Of a stretch of DNA of 64,000 nucleotides, positions 29,548 to 39,442 are shown in pieces. The notes under the pieces are model-generated. The model did no database searches. It was not told the origin of the DNA and saw nothing but the letters and a program-made list of their open reading frames with translations. Position 1 is the stretch's first letter. Each line of letters begins with the position of its first letter. The position numbers and the translations under genes were made by a program. Origin of the DNA: Ignatzschineria larvae DSM 13226 (GTDB lineage: Bacteria > Pseudomonadota > Gammaproteobacteria > Cardiobacteriales > Wohlfahrtiimonadaceae); NCBI RefSeq assembly GCF_038500265.1, contig NZ_CP150637.1, positions 645,501-709,500 on the forward strand. The letters are read 5' to 3'.

Positions 29548-31791
29548 ATGAGTCAGTTATCGAATAACAATTTTGAAGTACGGCCTATGGCTGAATTTGC
29601 CGAAGAGGCTTATTTAAATTATTCCATGTATGTGATTATGGATCGAGCGTTGCCCTATATTGGTGATGGCTTGAAGCCGGTGCAACGTCGGATTATTTAT
29701 GCAATGAGTGAGCTTGGTTTAAATGCAAGTTCAAAGCCTAAAAAATCGGCACGTACGGTTGGGGATGTACTCGGGAAATATCATCCTCATGGCGATAGTG
29801 CATGTTATGAAGCGATGGTCTTAATGGCGCAGCCTTTCTCATATCGTTATCCTTTAGTGGATGGACAAGGAAACTTTGGTTCGCTTGATAACCCGAAATC
29901 CTTTGCTGCGATGCGTTATACCGAATCAAAACTCTCTAAATATGCTGAAACATTATTGCGTGAATTAGGAGAGGGAACGGTTGAATGGATACCAAACTTC
30001 GATGGTTCGCTTGAAGAGCCAAAACTCCTGCCGGCACGTTTACCCAATATCCTCTTAAATGGAGGAACAGGGATTGCTGTGGGGATGGCAACCGATATTC
30101 CACCTCACAATCTTCGTGAAGTCGCCCAAGGTGTCTGCGCACTCATTGATGAACCGACATTATCGCTTGCCCAATTAACGAAGATCATTCCAGCACCGGA
30201 TTATCCTACAGGAGGCGAGATTATTACGCCTAAAGCCGAGCTTCTTTCCATTTATGAGAAAGGGCGTGGTTCTGTAAAAGTGCGCGCGCGCTATCGGCAA
30301 GAGAATGATGCGATTGTGATCTATGAATTGCCGTATCAAGTTTCAGGTGAAAAGATTCAGCAAGATATCGCCGCACAGATGCAGGCCAAAAAATTGCCAA
30401 TGATCGAAGATATTCGAGATGAATCGGATCATAATGAACCAGTACGGATCGTCTTGATGCCAAAATCGAATCGTGTTGACGTGGAGATGGTGATGAATCA
30501 TCTTTTTGCCACTACAGAGCTTGAGAAATCATTCCGCGTGAATCTGAATATGATCGGGCTTGATCTTAAACCAAAAGTGAAATCCCTCAATCAGATTCTG
30601 TTGGAGTGGATTGAGTTCCGTAGAGATACGGTGATTAAGCGTTTGACATTCCATAAAAACAAGATCGAAAAACGATTACATCTCTTAGAAGGTTTGCTAA
30701 TCGCCTTTTTAAATCTTGATGAAGTGATTCGGATTATTCGCTTTGAAGATGAGCCAAAAGCTGAGCTCATAGCACGTTTCAATTTAAGTGAGATGCAAGC
30801 GGATTATATTTTAGAGACAAAATTACGTCAGCTTGCTAAACTTGAAGAGATGAAATTGAAAGGGGAAGAGTCCGATCTTCGTGAGAAGCTCAATGATATT
30901 CTTGCGCACCTTGCAAGTCCTGAGATGATCAATGATCTGATCAAGCGAGAAGTGATGGACGATTCTGAAAAATATGGTGATGATCGTCGCTCGAAAGTAG
31001 TGGAGCGAGAAGCCGCTGAAGCGATTGATGAGTCAGTATTAGTGTCGAATGAACCCGTAATGGTGGTCATCTCTAAAATGGGGTGGGTGCGTGCGGCGAA
31101 GAGTCTTGATATCGATCCTGAAGCGCTCAATTACAAAACGGGGGATGGTTATCTCACCTCTTGTATTGGCCGTAATAATCAGCAATTAGTTCTCTTTGAT
31201 AGTACAGGAAGAACGTTCAGCACGCCGGCACATACATTGCCGACTGCAAGAACGGCCGGAGAGCCGATTACGACAAGAATTAATCTTACAGATGATGCCA
31301 AAATTGAGCATATCATTTTGGATAAAGAGGATAGCCATTATTTATTAGCTGCATCAAATGGTTATGGTTTTATCGCACAATATAGTGAATTTATAACTAG
31401 GCAGAAAGCTGGAAAAGTGACGGTCAATCTTGGGGATGCAATCCTTTTACCACCCCGTAAAATTGAGAGTATTGCCGATCAATGGGCGATTGTGGTGAGT
31501 GAGCAAGGGCGTTTCTTGGTGGTACCACTATCAGAGTTACCTGTATTAGCAAAAGGAAAGGGTAATCAACTCATCGCCATTCCAGGAGCGCAGTTTAAAG
31601 CCAAACAGGATTCTCTTGTGGGAATTTTGGTGATCTCGAAAGAGGATACGCTTGAGGTTGAATATGGCAAACGTCGCTTCAAGTTACTGCCGGAAGAGTG
31701 GGCACTACTGATTGATGAGCGGGGTAAACGTGGGAAAGAGTTACGCCTTAATTTGCGGTTAAAAGCGATAAGCATTGCAAACGAAGCGTAA
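29548..31791 (+). CDS. parC: DNA topoisomerase IV subunit A (ParC)
   Basis: This 747-residue subunit cleaves and religates DNA to decatenate chromosomes with ParE, which is not in this window. The catalytic Tyr124 lies in [12 protein letters not shown]. The quinolone-resistance region [16 protein letters not shown] keeps Ser84 and Glu88, which correspond to E. coli Ser80 and Glu84, so no common resistance change is present. The tower and coiled-coil regions follow, then a C-terminal beta-pinwheel (from about 490, [17 protein letters not shown]). ParC rather than GyrA is supported by length and by the absence of a GyrA box (QRRGGKG-like). Confidence 0.95.
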   Translation: MSQLSNNNFEVRPMAEFAEEAYLNYSMYVIMDRALPYIGDGLKPVQRRIIYAMSELGLNASSKPKKSARTVGDVLGKYHPHGDSACYEAMVLMAQPFSYRYPLVDGQGNFGSLDNPKSFAAMRYTESKLSKYAETLLRELGEGTVEWIPNFDGSLEEPKLLPARLPNILLNGGTGIAVGMATDIPPHNLREVAQGVCALIDEPTLSLAQLTKIIPAPDYPTGGEIITPKAELLSIYEKGRGSVKVRARYRQENDAIVIYELPYQVSGEKIQQDIAAQMQAKKLPMIEDIRDESDHNEPVRIVLMPKSNRVDVEMVMNHLFATTELEKSFRVNLNMIGLDLKPKVKSLNQILLEWIEFRRDTVIKRLTFHKNKIEKRLHLLEGLLIAFLNLDEVIRIIRFEDEPKAELIARFNLSEMQADYILETKLRQLAKLEEMKLKGEESDLREKLNDILAHLASPEMINDLIKREVMDDSEKYGDDRRSKVVEREAAEAIDESVLVSNEPVMVVISKMGWVRAAKSLDIDPEALNYKTGDGYLTSCIGRNNQQLVLFDSTGRTFSTPAHTLPTARTAGEPITTRINLTDDAKIEHIILDKEDSHYLLAASNGYGFIAQYSEFITRQKAGKVTVNLGDAILLPPRKIESIADQWAIVVSEQGRFLVVPLSELPVLAKGKGNQLIAIPGAQFKAKQDSLVGILVISKEDTLEVEYGKRRFKLLPEEWALLIDERGKRGKELRLNLRLKAISIANEA

Positions 31792-31816
31792 TCGCCGTAT
31801 AATCACGAGCTTGACT

Positions 31817-31840
31817 GTTACAACTGGTCGCGGTTGTAAC
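31817..31840 (+). promoter_or_regulatory. 8-bp hairpin in the parC-rplY gap
   Basis: GTTACAAC...GTTGTAAC is a perfect stem with an 8-nt loop, 33 bp before rplY. It lacks a T-run, so it may be a weak terminator for parC or a leader structure of rplY. A TTGACT word overlaps its left edge at 31811. Confidence 0.4.
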
Positions 31841-31872
31841 GCATTTTAAACAATATATTATTGGAGTGACTA

Positions 31873-32532
31873 ATGTCAGATTTTATTTTTGAAGCTACCG
31901 TTCGTTCAGATATGGGTAAAGGTGCGAGCCGCCGCCTACGTCGCGAAGGAAATATCCCTGCAATCGTTTATGGTGCAGGCAAAGATGCAGTAAGCTTAGT
32001 TTTAAACCACAACGCGGTATTAAAAAATTTCCGTCATGCAGATATCTACACCTCAATTTTGACATTGAAAGTAGATGGCAAAGATGAAGCTGTAATTTTA
32101 CGTGATGTTCAACGTCATCCATACAAGCCTATCATTACCCATTTAGACTTCTTACGCGTTCGTGCAAATGAAGCAATCGTGGTTGATATTCCTGTTGAAT
32201 TAATCAATGATGAGAAAGCAAAAGGCGTTGTTCACGGCGGTATCGTTCTTCTTCATGAAGCAACACTTGCAGTATCATGTTTACCAAAAGATCTTCCACA
32301 TGTAATTCAAGTGGATATTGCTGATCTTGATATCGGCGAGCACATCATGATTTCTGATATTCCTGCAATTCCAGGTGTTGAATTTGTTAACATCATGAAT
32401 GAAGAGGAAATGAATGACCAACCTGTTGTTGCTATCGTTGAACCTCGTACTGCAGCTGAAGAGACAGAAGCGGAAGAGGGTGAAGCAACTGAAGAAGCTG
32501 CAGCTGAAGAAGAAGCTGAAGATAAAGAGTAA
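31873..32532 (+). CDS. rplY: 50S ribosomal protein bL25 (long, Ctc-type)
   Basis: This 219-residue protein binds 5S rRNA in the large subunit. The L25 domain (FEATVRSDMGKGASRRLRREGNIPAIVYGAG) spans the first ~95 residues. A TL5/Ctc C-terminal beta-domain (VDIPVELINDEKAKGVVHGGIVLLHE, LDIGEHIMISDIPAIPGVEF) follows, and then a strongly acidic Glu/Ala tail. The E. coli protein (94 residues) lacks the C-terminal domain. It is followed by pth and ychF, the common rplY-pth-ychF arrangement, so the three probably form an operon. Confidence 0.96.
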   Translation: MSDFIFEATVRSDMGKGASRRLRREGNIPAIVYGAGKDAVSLVLNHNAVLKNFRHADIYTSILTLKVDGKDEAVILRDVQRHPYKPIITHLDFLRVRANEAIVVDIPVELINDEKAKGVVHGGIVLLHEATLAVSCLPKDLPHVIQVDIADLDIGEHIMISDIPAIPGVEFVNIMNEEEMNDQPVVAIVEPRTAAEETEAEEGEATEEAAAEEEAEDKE

Positions 32533-32619
32533 TTTTGAAAAAGTGGTAATATGCGCTGAGATCAGCCTAATTAGATCAGTATATTGCCACCCTTTCTCTC
32601 ATAACTTGAGTATTTCAGT

Positions 32620-33180
32620 ATGATAAAAATGATTGTAGGCTTAGGGAATCCTGGGCTTCAATATGCAAGAACCCGCCATAATGCGGGTTTTTGGTTTATT
32701 GATAGTATTAGAAATAGCCCCCTAGCGCTCAATAATCGCTTTAAGGGATTAGTAGGTGAGCAACTTTTTGGAGTACAAAAGGTTCATCTCTTGATGCCTG
32801 AAACGTTTATGAATAAAAGTGGTGAATCAGTAGTGGCACTTGCCCTTTTTTATAAAATCTTACCAGAAGAGATCCTAGTGGTTCATGATGAGTTAGATCT
32901 AGAACCAGGAACTGCACGCTTCAAAAAAGGGGGGGGGCATGGTGGGCATAATGGTCTTAAGAGCATTATGGCGCTCTTAGGATCAAAAGATTTTATGCGG
33001 CTTCGGATCGGTATTGGTCATCCTGGGCATGCTTCTCAAGTATCGGGATACGTATTAGCAAAGACGCCTGAAGCGGATGAGAATGCTATTTTTAGATCGA
33101 TTGATGCAGCCCGAAGTGTCTTGCCTCAATTCGTGGCAGGTGAATATGAAAAAGCGATGAATGAGCTTCATCGACAATAA
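32620..33180 (+). CDS. pth: Peptidyl-tRNA hydrolase
   Basis: This 186-residue enzyme recycles peptidyl-tRNA released from stalled ribosomes. Motifs: MIVGLGNPGLQYARTRHNAGFWFID with the catalytic His (in RHNAG), PETFMNKSGESV, VVHDELDLEPGTARFKKGGGHGGHNGLKSI and RLRIGIGHPG. A run of six G in the codons for Gly-Gly (about 32931) could be a slippage site but the frame is intact. It lies 18 bp before ychF and after rplY. The ATG at 32629 (MIVGLG) is an alternative start. Confidence 0.96.
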   Translation: MIKMIVGLGNPGLQYARTRHNAGFWFIDSIRNSPLALNNRFKGLVGEQLFGVQKVHLLMPETFMNKSGESVVALALFYKILPEEILVVHDELDLEPGTARFKKGGGHGGHNGLKSIMALLGSKDFMRLRIGIGHPGHASQVSGYVLAKTPEADENAIFRSIDAARSVLPQFVAGEYEKAMNELHRQ

Positions 33181-33198
33181 ATTTTAAAGGAATCTTGT

Positions 33199-34293
33199 AT
33201 GGCTATTCAGTGTGGAATTGTAGGTCTTCCGAATGTTGGTAAATCAACACTTTTTAACGCATTAACCAATGCCGGCATTGATGCGGCAAACTACCCATTT
33301 TGTACTATTGAGCCGAATGTTGGTCGTGTTAATGTGCCTGATGAGCGGTTAGCGCCCCTTGTTAAAATCGTGAATCCTGAGCGTGTTCAACAAACCTATA
33401 TCGACTTTGTAGATATCGCAGGTTTAGTTGCAGGTGCTTCAAAAGGGGAAGGTTTAGGGAATCAATTCTTAGCGAATATTCGTGAAACGGATGCCATTGC
33501 TCATGTGGTTCGTTGTTTTGAGAATGATGATATTGTGCATGTTTCAGGGCAAATTAATCCCATTGATGATATTGAAGTGATCAATACAGAATTAGCGCTT
33601 GCGGATTTAGCAAGTGCTGAGAAAGGTGTTCAGCGCCTTGAGCGTATTGCGAAAGGTGGCGATAAAACTGCGATTGCACAAGTTGAGCTGTTAAAAAATA
33701 AGGCATTACCTGTTCTGAATGAAGCGAAAAGTCTTCGTTCATTAGGCTTAGATGCAGAAGAGAAATTGTTGCTCCGGGATTTCCATTTCTTGACATTAAA
33801 ACCGGTGATGTATATTGCCAATGTGAATGAAGATGGGTTTGAGAATAATCCGTTACTTGATGCTGTAGAAGCGTATGCAGCAGAAGAGAACTCATTTGTG
33901 GTGCCGATCTGTGCGGCAATTGAAGCAGAGATTTCTCAATTAGATGAAGAAGATAAAGAGATGTTCTTAGCGGATATGGGATTTGAAGAACCAGGATTAA
34001 ACCGCGTTATTCGTGGGGGCTATCAGCTTTTAAATTTGGAAACTTATTTCACGGCGGGTGTTAAAGAAGTTCGTGCTTGGACAATCAAAAAAGGCTCTAC
34101 TGCACCGCAAGCCGCCGGCGTTATCCATACCGATTTTGAACGCGGCTTTATCCGAGCAGAAGTGATTGCTTATAATGACTTTGTTGAGTTTGGCGGTGAA
34201 AATGGCGCTAAAGAAAAAGGTAAAATGCGCTTAGAAGGAAAAGAGTACATTGTACAGGATGGCGATATTATCCATTTCCGTTTCAATGTATAA
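33199..34293 (+). CDS. ychF: Redox-responsive ATPase YchF/EngD
   Basis: This 364-residue Obg-family P-loop protein prefers ATP and binds ribosomes. G1 motif [15 protein letters not shown]2/G3 region [23 protein letters not shown], and the non-canonical NxxE motif at ANVNEDGF, which replaces NKxD and explains the ATP preference. A helical insertion and a C-terminal TGS domain ([21 protein letters not shown]) are present. A good AAAGGAA ribosome site precedes the ATG. It ends the rplY-pth-ychF unit and is followed by a strong terminator. Confidence 0.96.
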   Translation: MAIQCGIVGLPNVGKSTLFNALTNAGIDAANYPFCTIEPNVGRVNVPDERLAPLVKIVNPERVQQTYIDFVDIAGLVAGASKGEGLGNQFLANIRETDAIAHVVRCFENDDIVHVSGQINPIDDIEVINTELALADLASAEKGVQRLERIAKGGDKTAIAQVELLKNKALPVLNEAKSLRSLGLDAEEKLLLRDFHFLTLKPVMYIANVNEDGFENNPLLDAVEAYAAEENSFVVPICAAIEAEISQLDEEDKEMFLADMGFEEPGLNRVIRGGYQLLNLETYFTAGVKEVRAWTIKKGSTAPQAAGVIHTDFERGFIRAEVIAYNDFVEFGGENGAKEKGKMRLEGKEYIVQDGDIIHFRFNV

Positions 34294-34337
34294 GTTGGAT
34301 TGACTGATCTTTCAGTCATGATAGTAATATTTAAACC

Positions 34338-34372
34338 AATCACTGTTCACTGAAGTGGACAGTGATTTTTTA
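34338..34372 (+). terminator. Intrinsic terminator after ychF
   Basis: Stem AATCACTGT...ACAGTGATT, extended by inner CAC/GTG pairing, is followed by six T. Confidence 0.88.
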
Positions 34373-34414
34373 TATTGTTTGTAGGGAATAATGAGATCAA
34401 TGAAGTATAGTGTA

Positions 34415-34537
34415 GTAAATTTGGTTTAAGAAAAATGATTTTAAACAACACTTGCAAGATGCCGGATAGAATGGCTTCCTTACTTATTACAGCCGATACG
34501 CCGGCCCTTAAATAAGCTTATTTTGAACCGATCTTAC
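34415..34537 (-). repeat. MITE-like element, copy 2 (123 bp, internally shortened)
   Basis: In minus orientation it begins GTAAGATCGGTTCAAAATAA and ends in TTAAACCAAATTTAC. The core GCCGG...CCGGC and the word CATTCTATCCGGCATCTTGC agree with copies 1 and 3. About 45 bases between the core and the right end are missing relative to the other copies. The left terminal GTAA supplies the TAA stop codon of crcB, so the insertion defines the end of that gene. Confidence 0.82.
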
Positions 34538-34917
34538 GATACAACACGTTGCATTAAGGTAAAGCCCGCAAAAGTCGCGCTAATGGCTCCCAGAAAGTGA
34601 AGTAATATCAGCAAAAATGCATAGAGATAAGCGCGATTTTGCAGTAGATTCATTGCCTCAAGTGAGAAGCTAGAGAAGGTTGTCAAGCCCCCACAAAATC
34701 CGACAATGAGAAATAGACGGATTGTTTGATCCGGTTTTTGTAGTAAGTAGCCGGCAATAGCGCCTGCTAATAATCCACCGATAATATTAACTAGTAATGT
34801 TGAGATCTGAATAGGGGTTGTGAGTTTTGTTTCAATAAGCGTGAAAAGATAGCGACAGCCACCCCCGAGGGAAGCGCCGAGCATAACAATGAGGAGATTT
34901 TGAATGATGTTTGGCAT
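34534..34917 (-). CDS. crcB: Fluoride channel CrcB/FluC
   Basis: This 127-residue dual-topology membrane protein exports fluoride. Four hydrophobic segments are seen, with GASLGGGCRYLF, NIIGGLLAGAIAGYLL and the pore signature GFCGGLTTFSSFSLEAMNLL, including the conserved TTFSSF. The last codons read RVVS-stop, and the TAA belongs to the end of a MITE-like repeat (copy 2). It diverges from ung across 69 bp. No fluoride riboswitch was recognised upstream. Confidence 0.94.
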   Translation of the reverse strand: MPNIIQNLLIVMLGASLGGGCRYLFTLIETKLTTPIQISTLLVNIIGGLLAGAIAGYLLQKPDQTIRLFLIVGFCGGLTTFSSFSLEAMNLLQNRAYLYAFLLILLHFLGAISATFAGFTLMQRVVS

Positions 34918-34986
34918 ATTAATCTTCCTTGATTACAATGAGGTCATTGTGTTTAAAGTGATAAATAATAGCGATAAGGAGTTCTT

Positions 34987-35667
34987 GTGGAATTTGATTT
35001 AACGAATATTGATCCGAATTGGGTTGATTTTATCAAAAATGAGATGACAAAGCCTTATTTTAACAAGATAAAATCAGGAATTGCTCATTCATTAGAGGAG
35101 GGGGTGAACGTTTTTCCACCCTTAGAGAATATTTTCAGTGCCTTTCAATGTGCACCGGATAAGATCAAAGTAGTGATTTTAGGTCAAGATCCCTATCACG
35201 GCTTTGGACAAGCGCATGGTTTAGCCTTTTCAGTCCATCAAGGCGTTAAAATCCCGCCTTCGCTTCGAAATATTTATCAAGAATTAGCAACTGATATCCC
35301 GGGGCTTAAAATTCCTCAAGAAGGGGATTTGACCGCTTGGAGTGAGCAAGGTGTATTTTTACTCAATACAGTATTGACGGTGGAAGAGGGGAAGGCTCAC
35401 TCTCATGCATTGATTGGTTGGGAGCAATTTACTTCGGCAGTGATTGATTATTTAGCGATGAATTATGAAAATCTTGTCTTTATTCTTTGGGGTAGTCATG
35501 CGCAGAAGAAAGGGGCTAAAATTGATCGATCTAAACATCTGATATTAGAAAGTGCACATCCCTCGCCACTATCGGCTTATCGTGGTTTCTTGGGTTCACG
35601 CCCTTTCTCTCAAACGAATGCCTATTTAGTAGCACAAGGTAAAGATCCGATTGAATGGCAGTTATAA
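34987..35667 (+). CDS. ung: Uracil-DNA glycosylase
   Basis: This 226-residue family 1 enzyme removes uracil from DNA in base-excision repair. It begins with GTG after AAGGAG. The water-activating loop ILGQDPYHGFGQAHGLAFSV contains the catalytic Asp, and the minor-groove loop HPSPLSAYRGFLGSRPFSQTN contains the catalytic His. The uracil-pocket Asn is in LLNTVLTVEEGKAHSH. The length matches the family. A long perfect terminator follows. Confidence 0.97.
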   Translation: MEFDLTNIDPNWVDFIKNEMTKPYFNKIKSGIAHSLEEGVNVFPPLENIFSAFQCAPDKIKVVILGQDPYHGFGQAHGLAFSVHQGVKIPPSLRNIYQELATDIPGLKIPQEGDLTAWSEQGVFLLNTVLTVEEGKAHSHALIGWEQFTSAVIDYLAMNYENLVFILWGSHAQKKGAKIDRSKHLILESAHPSPLSAYRGFLGSRPFSQTNAYLVAQGKDPIEWQL

Positions 35668-35739
35668 CGTTTTTAATTTATGAATAATCGTTATTGCAAT
35701 CGACATAGCTTGGGTTATTGATTAAGTTCTGACATAAGA

Positions 35740-35786
35740 AAACCGGCCATCTTAAAAGGTTCTTCTTTAAAGATCGCCGGTTTTTG
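35740..35786. terminator. Strong bidirectional terminator between ung and the DASS transporter
   Basis: A stem of nearly 19 bp combines AAACCGGC/GCCGGTTT with an inner ATCTTAAAAG/CTTTAAAGAT, with T-rich tails on both strands. It lies between convergent genes and probably serves both. Confidence 0.88.
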
Positions 35787-35883
35787 TATCTTTGCTATAT
35801 ATCACTATATATCACTATATATGGCATCACATTAAATATGCTATCTAGTTATTTTTTGAGTATAAAGGGTGTTTCTCTTCTGT

Positions 35884-37353
35884 CTACCAATAACCAAGCA
35901 TTTTCCACCACATACCGCCGATGTAGAACCAGATGGCAAGGTTGACGACACTCATCACGAATCCAACACGCCACCATTCGCCTAAGGTTGCGTAATTTGA
36001 ACCGAAGATAATGGGTGCAGTCCCTGTTGCATAGTGGGTTAACGACATCATCAGTGATGATGAGAATGCTAGGGTAAGTGCTAATAGCATTGGTGGTGCT
36101 CCGAGTGCGACACCTGCGGCTAAGAAAGCGGCAAACATAGCAGTGATATGTGCTGTTGTACTTGCGAAGAAGTAATGGGTATAGACATATACAAGTACAA
36201 GGATGAGCATTGAAATAACCCAACCAAAGCCGAGAACATCAATACTACTACTTACCGCGCCGGCAAGCCATTTGATTAATCCAAGTTTGCCAAGGAAGGT
36301 GGCCATCATGATGAGCGCGGAGAACCAGACAACGGTATCCCATGCACTTTTATGTTTTAGTGCTTCATCCCAAGTCAGAACACCGGTGAGAAGGAGAATT
36401 GCAAGCCCGATAAAAGCGGCAGTGGTTGCATTGATAGGGAAGCCAAAGAGAAGATCAGGCACTTCCGCCCACATTAAGAGCAAGAGAATAAATACACCTG
36501 TGGTGATTTTTTCTGCTAGTGAGAATTTGCCTAATTTTTTGAGCTCTGCACGGGCAAGTTCAGGTGCATTAGGTGTTTTCTTGATTTCAGGTGGACAGAT
36601 AAAATAGATCACTAATGGCATAATGATGAGAGATAGAATACCGGGAACTGCTGCGGCAATAGCCCAGGCACTCCAGCTTAAACGGAACTCTGAACCTAAA
36701 CCTTCCGCAATCAAGTTAACGATCATAGGGTTCGGTGCGGTTGCAGTTATGAACATTGCTGAGGTGATTGGGTTGGTATTGTAGTTCACTAATGCCAGGA
36801 AGCGTCCCATTTTTTTCGATGATGCATGATCATCAGGCATAGAATCAAAGCTTGTGGCAATAGAGCGCATAATGGGATGAATAATTCCACCGCCCCGAGC
36901 GGTATTACTGGGTGTGACCGGCGCTAAAATGAGCTCCGAGAAGGTGAGGGAATAAGCAATTCCGAGCGTTCTCTTGCCAAAGAGTGATATGAGCCAGTAA
37001 CCAATACGAGCCCCTAAACCTGTTTTGGTAATACTGATAGAGATGATCATGGAGATCCCGATTAACCAGATCAGGTTATTTGAAAAGCCACTCAGTGCAT
37101 CATCTAATGCAGCTTTTGCATTTCCGGGATTAGTGACTTGTGTGACAGCAACGGTTGCAATGGCAATAATTGAAATTGCACCAATAGGAAGGGCTTTGCC
37201 GATAATCGCAGCAATGGTACCGATGAAGAGAGCTAATAGATGCCAGGCATTTTCTTGTACACCTTCAGGTGGAGGGATAATAAACCAAATAACGAGGGTT
37301 ATTCCGAGGGCAATAAGTCCAGGAATAGGTTTAACCGGTTTTAACGATTCCAT
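35884..37353 (-). CDS. DASS-family (SLC13-type) anion/dicarboxylate transporter
   Basis: The start at 37353 (MESLKPVKPIPGL, 489 residues) has AAGGAG 6 bases upstream; an ATG at 37377 has no good site. About twelve hydrophobic segments are present. Family motifs: APVTPSNTARGGGIIHPI (the first SNT substrate/Na site), NYNTNPITSAMFITATAPNP, and TTAHITAMFAAFLAAG with a second S/T-T site. It resembles the CitT/TtdT/YbhI branch, which exchange or import citrate, tartrate, succinate or 2-oxoglutarate. The substrate cannot be fixed from sequence. It is a single gene with its own upstream region. Confidence 0.87.
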   Translation of the reverse strand: MESLKPVKPIPGLIALGITLVIWFIIPPPEGVQENAWHLLALFIGTIAAIIGKALPIGAISIIAIATVAVTQVTNPGNAKAALDDALSGFSNNLIWLIGISMIISISITKTGLGARIGYWLISLFGKRTLGIAYSLTFSELILAPVTPSNTARGGGIIHPIMRSIATSFDSMPDDHASSKKMGRFLALVNYNTNPITSAMFITATAPNPMIVNLIAEGLGSEFRLSWSAWAIAAAVPGILSLIIMPLVIYFICPPEIKKTPNAPELARAELKKLGKFSLAEKITTGVFILLLLMWAEVPDLLFGFPINATTAAFIGLAILLLTGVLTWDEALKHKSAWDTVVWFSALIMMATFLGKLGLIKWLAGAVSSSIDVLGFGWVISMLILVLVYVYTHYFFASTTAHITAMFAAFLAAGVALGAPPMLLALTLAFSSSLMMSLTHYATGTAPIIFGSNYATLGEWWRVGFVMSVVNLAIWFYIGGMWWKMLGYW

Positions 37354-37841
37354 GAGATCTCCTTTATAGGTCATCATCTAAAATCTTAGAAAGTTTCAAA
37401 CACAAATCGAAGAGTTAAAATAATACAAAAATAGATTAACTCCTGTAAATATATATAATATTTTCACTTCAAATATTCTGCACTGAGCAAATGCCGTAAA
37501 AGCCTCTTTTTTGCTACTATTTAACTGGTTATAAGGGTATCATACTACTACTCTAATTGGTATTTTGTTGCGCGCTGGAACCTGTTTTTTTAAAAATATC
37601 TTGATCTAGTTTCCATTTTTTAATTAAAAATAATTCAATTGTGAAGAGATAAAAAAACCTCTAGCTTGCAAAAGCGAAGTTAGAGGTTTCTTATGAGCGA
37701 ATAGAAATAGATCTACTGGCCTGGTAAAATATTACCGTAATAATATCATCAAAATAATATCATCAAAATAATATAATCTAAATAATATTATTACAATTTA
37801 TAATATATCTTATGATATATCTTATGGTATATCATTATCTT
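37354..37841. other. 488-bp intergenic region with terminator and short A/T tandem repeats
   Basis: No gene is seen. The left part must hold the DASS transporter promoter (minus strand). A terminator for the carboxypeptidase gene lies at 37651-37690. From about 37736 to 37785 a 14-bp unit (ATAATATCATCAAA) is repeated about three times with decay, followed by two to three copies of a 13-bp ATATATCTTATG-like unit up to about 37835. Confidence 0.6.
37651..37690 (-). terminator. Intrinsic terminator of the dacA-like gene
   Basis: On the minus strand AACCTCTA...TAGAGGTT with internal pairing is followed by seven U. It lies about 150 bp after the stop codon. Confidence 0.8.
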
Positions 37842-39161
37842 CTATAGGATGATAACAAAACATTCCACACTTTTTTGGCGCAGATTATTACAAGTTTTTT
37901 CGGCTTCTTGTTCATCTAGTCCTGATAAGAGGGCGCGGTAATATTCTCCGGTATTGAAGATTTGAACTGTACCTCTACGAACTTTTTCATAGGCTTTACG
38001 AGCGCTATCTCGTGCCGCATTATAATCTTTAAAGGCACCCACTTGAACAGCATGACTAGCGTTAGAGGCACTAATAATCGGCCCCTTAATGGGTTCGTTC
38101 CCAAAGGAATAATCGCCGGCACTATATTCTGGAGTGGATTGTAGTACTAACTCAGGGGTTATGGCTAAGTTAAGATTAGGTGCAGTTTTAGGTTTAACAG
38201 GTGCTGTTACCACGGCAGTATTAGGCTGTGATAATTTTCGTTTAGAATCTGTTAATAGTGTTTTATCTGAAGGCTTCGTTTTAGTCGGGGTAAAGAGCAC
38301 TGTCATATCACGCGTAATTGCGGGTGAAATTTCTCGAACAGACCGTCCTCTATAGCCATTATTAAAGCTCTCTTCTAACATCGAGATCATTAGATCATCT
38401 CGTAATTGTGTGGTTCTACCCCCTAAGACAACCGCAAAAACACGATTATTATTGCGTTTAGCGCTCGTTAAGAGATTAAACCCTGACTTGCGGATATAGC
38501 CTGTTTTGATGCCATCCGCGCCGGGGAAATCTTTATTGACGCGATTATGAGATTTGAATACAACATCGTTATAAACAAAGGTTTCAGTTTGAAAGAGTGG
38601 GTAATATTTAGGGAAATGATTGTGAATCGCTATTCCTAGTTTGACCATATCCCGAGCGGTTGTATATTGTTGCTCATCAAATAATCCGTGAGGATTGACA
38701 AAATGAGAGCTATGCATACCTAACCTTTTTGCGGTAGCATTCATCCGTTTCGCAAATCCCTCTTGTGATCCACCAATCTTCTCGGCAACAGCAAGCGCAA
38801 CATCATTGGCTGATTTGACAATCAAGGCTTTAATCGCAAGGTCAAGCGAAATTGATTCACCTGCCGGTACACCAATTTTCGAAGGCGGTTGTGCTGCTGC
38901 TTTGGTAGAGAAAGGGATTCTTGTATCTAGTGAGATTTTCCCTTTTGAGAGATCCTCAAAAATAATATAAAGCGTCATTACTTTCGTTAATGATGCAGGG
39001 TAGCGCCTAGCATCTACATCATGCTCATAAATTGATTTGCCGCTCTTATGATCGACAATATACGCAGAAAAGCCTGTTTCAGCTAAGACAATCGTCAATA
39101 AGCTGAAAAGGATGATCGGTAATAAAAATAACGTTCGGAGAGTCTGTTTCATCGTCTTCAA
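37842..39161 (-). CDS. dacA: D-alanyl-D-alanine carboxypeptidase (S11) with C-terminal SPOR domain
   Basis: This 439-residue periplasmic enzyme trims pentapeptide stems of peptidoglycan. Residues 1-27 form a signal peptide (LFLLPIILFSLLTIVLA-ETG). The three penicillin-binding motifs are intact: SLTK (Ser57, Lys60), SAN (117-119) and KTG (219-221). Instead of the PBP5 C-terminal domain and amphipathic anchor of enterobacterial DacA, a Ser/Pro-rich linker leads to a SPOR domain (about 365-438; HAVQVGAFKDYNAARDSARKAYE, YYRALLSGLDEQEAEKTCNNL). SPOR binds denuded glycan, so septal targeting is likely. SPOR-linked S11 enzymes are better known from alphaproteobacteria. Confidence 0.9.
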   Translation of the reverse strand: MKTMKQTLRTLFLLPIILFSLLTIVLAETGFSAYIVDHKSGKSIYEHDVDARRYPASLTKVMTLYIIFEDLSKGKISLDTRIPFSTKAAAQPPSKIGVPAGESISLDLAIKALIVKSANDVALAVAEKIGGSQEGFAKRMNATAKRLGMHSSHFVNPHGLFDEQQYTTARDMVKLGIAIHNHFPKYYPLFQTETFVYNDVVFKSHNRVNKDFPGADGIKTGYIRKSGFNLLTSAKRNNNRVFAVVLGGRTTQLRDDLMISMLEESFNNGYRGRSVREISPAITRDMTVLFTPTKTKPSDKTLLTDSKRKLSQPNTAVVTAPVKPKTAPNLNLAITPELVLQSTPEYSAGDYSFGNEPIKGPIISASNASHAVQVGAFKDYNAARDSARKAYEKVRRGTVQIFNTGEYYRALLSGLDEQEAEKTCNNLRQKSVECFVIIL

Positions 39162-39442
39162 TAGAATTACAAGTCAAAGGGGAGAACTTAAAATAGTATC
39201 AGGTCATTTTAATCTCTAATGATTATGATAAGTCATCGTCATGTTCATAGATTTTAGCGTATATAGTATGTAGTATGAAAGATACGCAAAATTATTGTAA
39301 ATGAAAATCATCAGAAGTGCTATTACAAGCCTCTATTATTCCTAAATTTCATTCGCTCGCTTGAGGGCGTTTTTAGTCAATAATACTTTTATAGAGTCTT
39401 ATAAACGCTTTATAGATCAGCATTTTGTATTTATCTATACCA

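Noticed and set aside
32925-32945. Frameshift in pth at a run of six or more G
   Set aside because: The frame continues correctly through GGGHGGHNGLKS and ends at the usual family length.
35849-36223. Cys/Arg-rich 124-codon frame on the minus strand
   Set aside because: It is the shifted-frame shadow of the DASS transporter C-terminus and has no ribosome site or recognisable domain.
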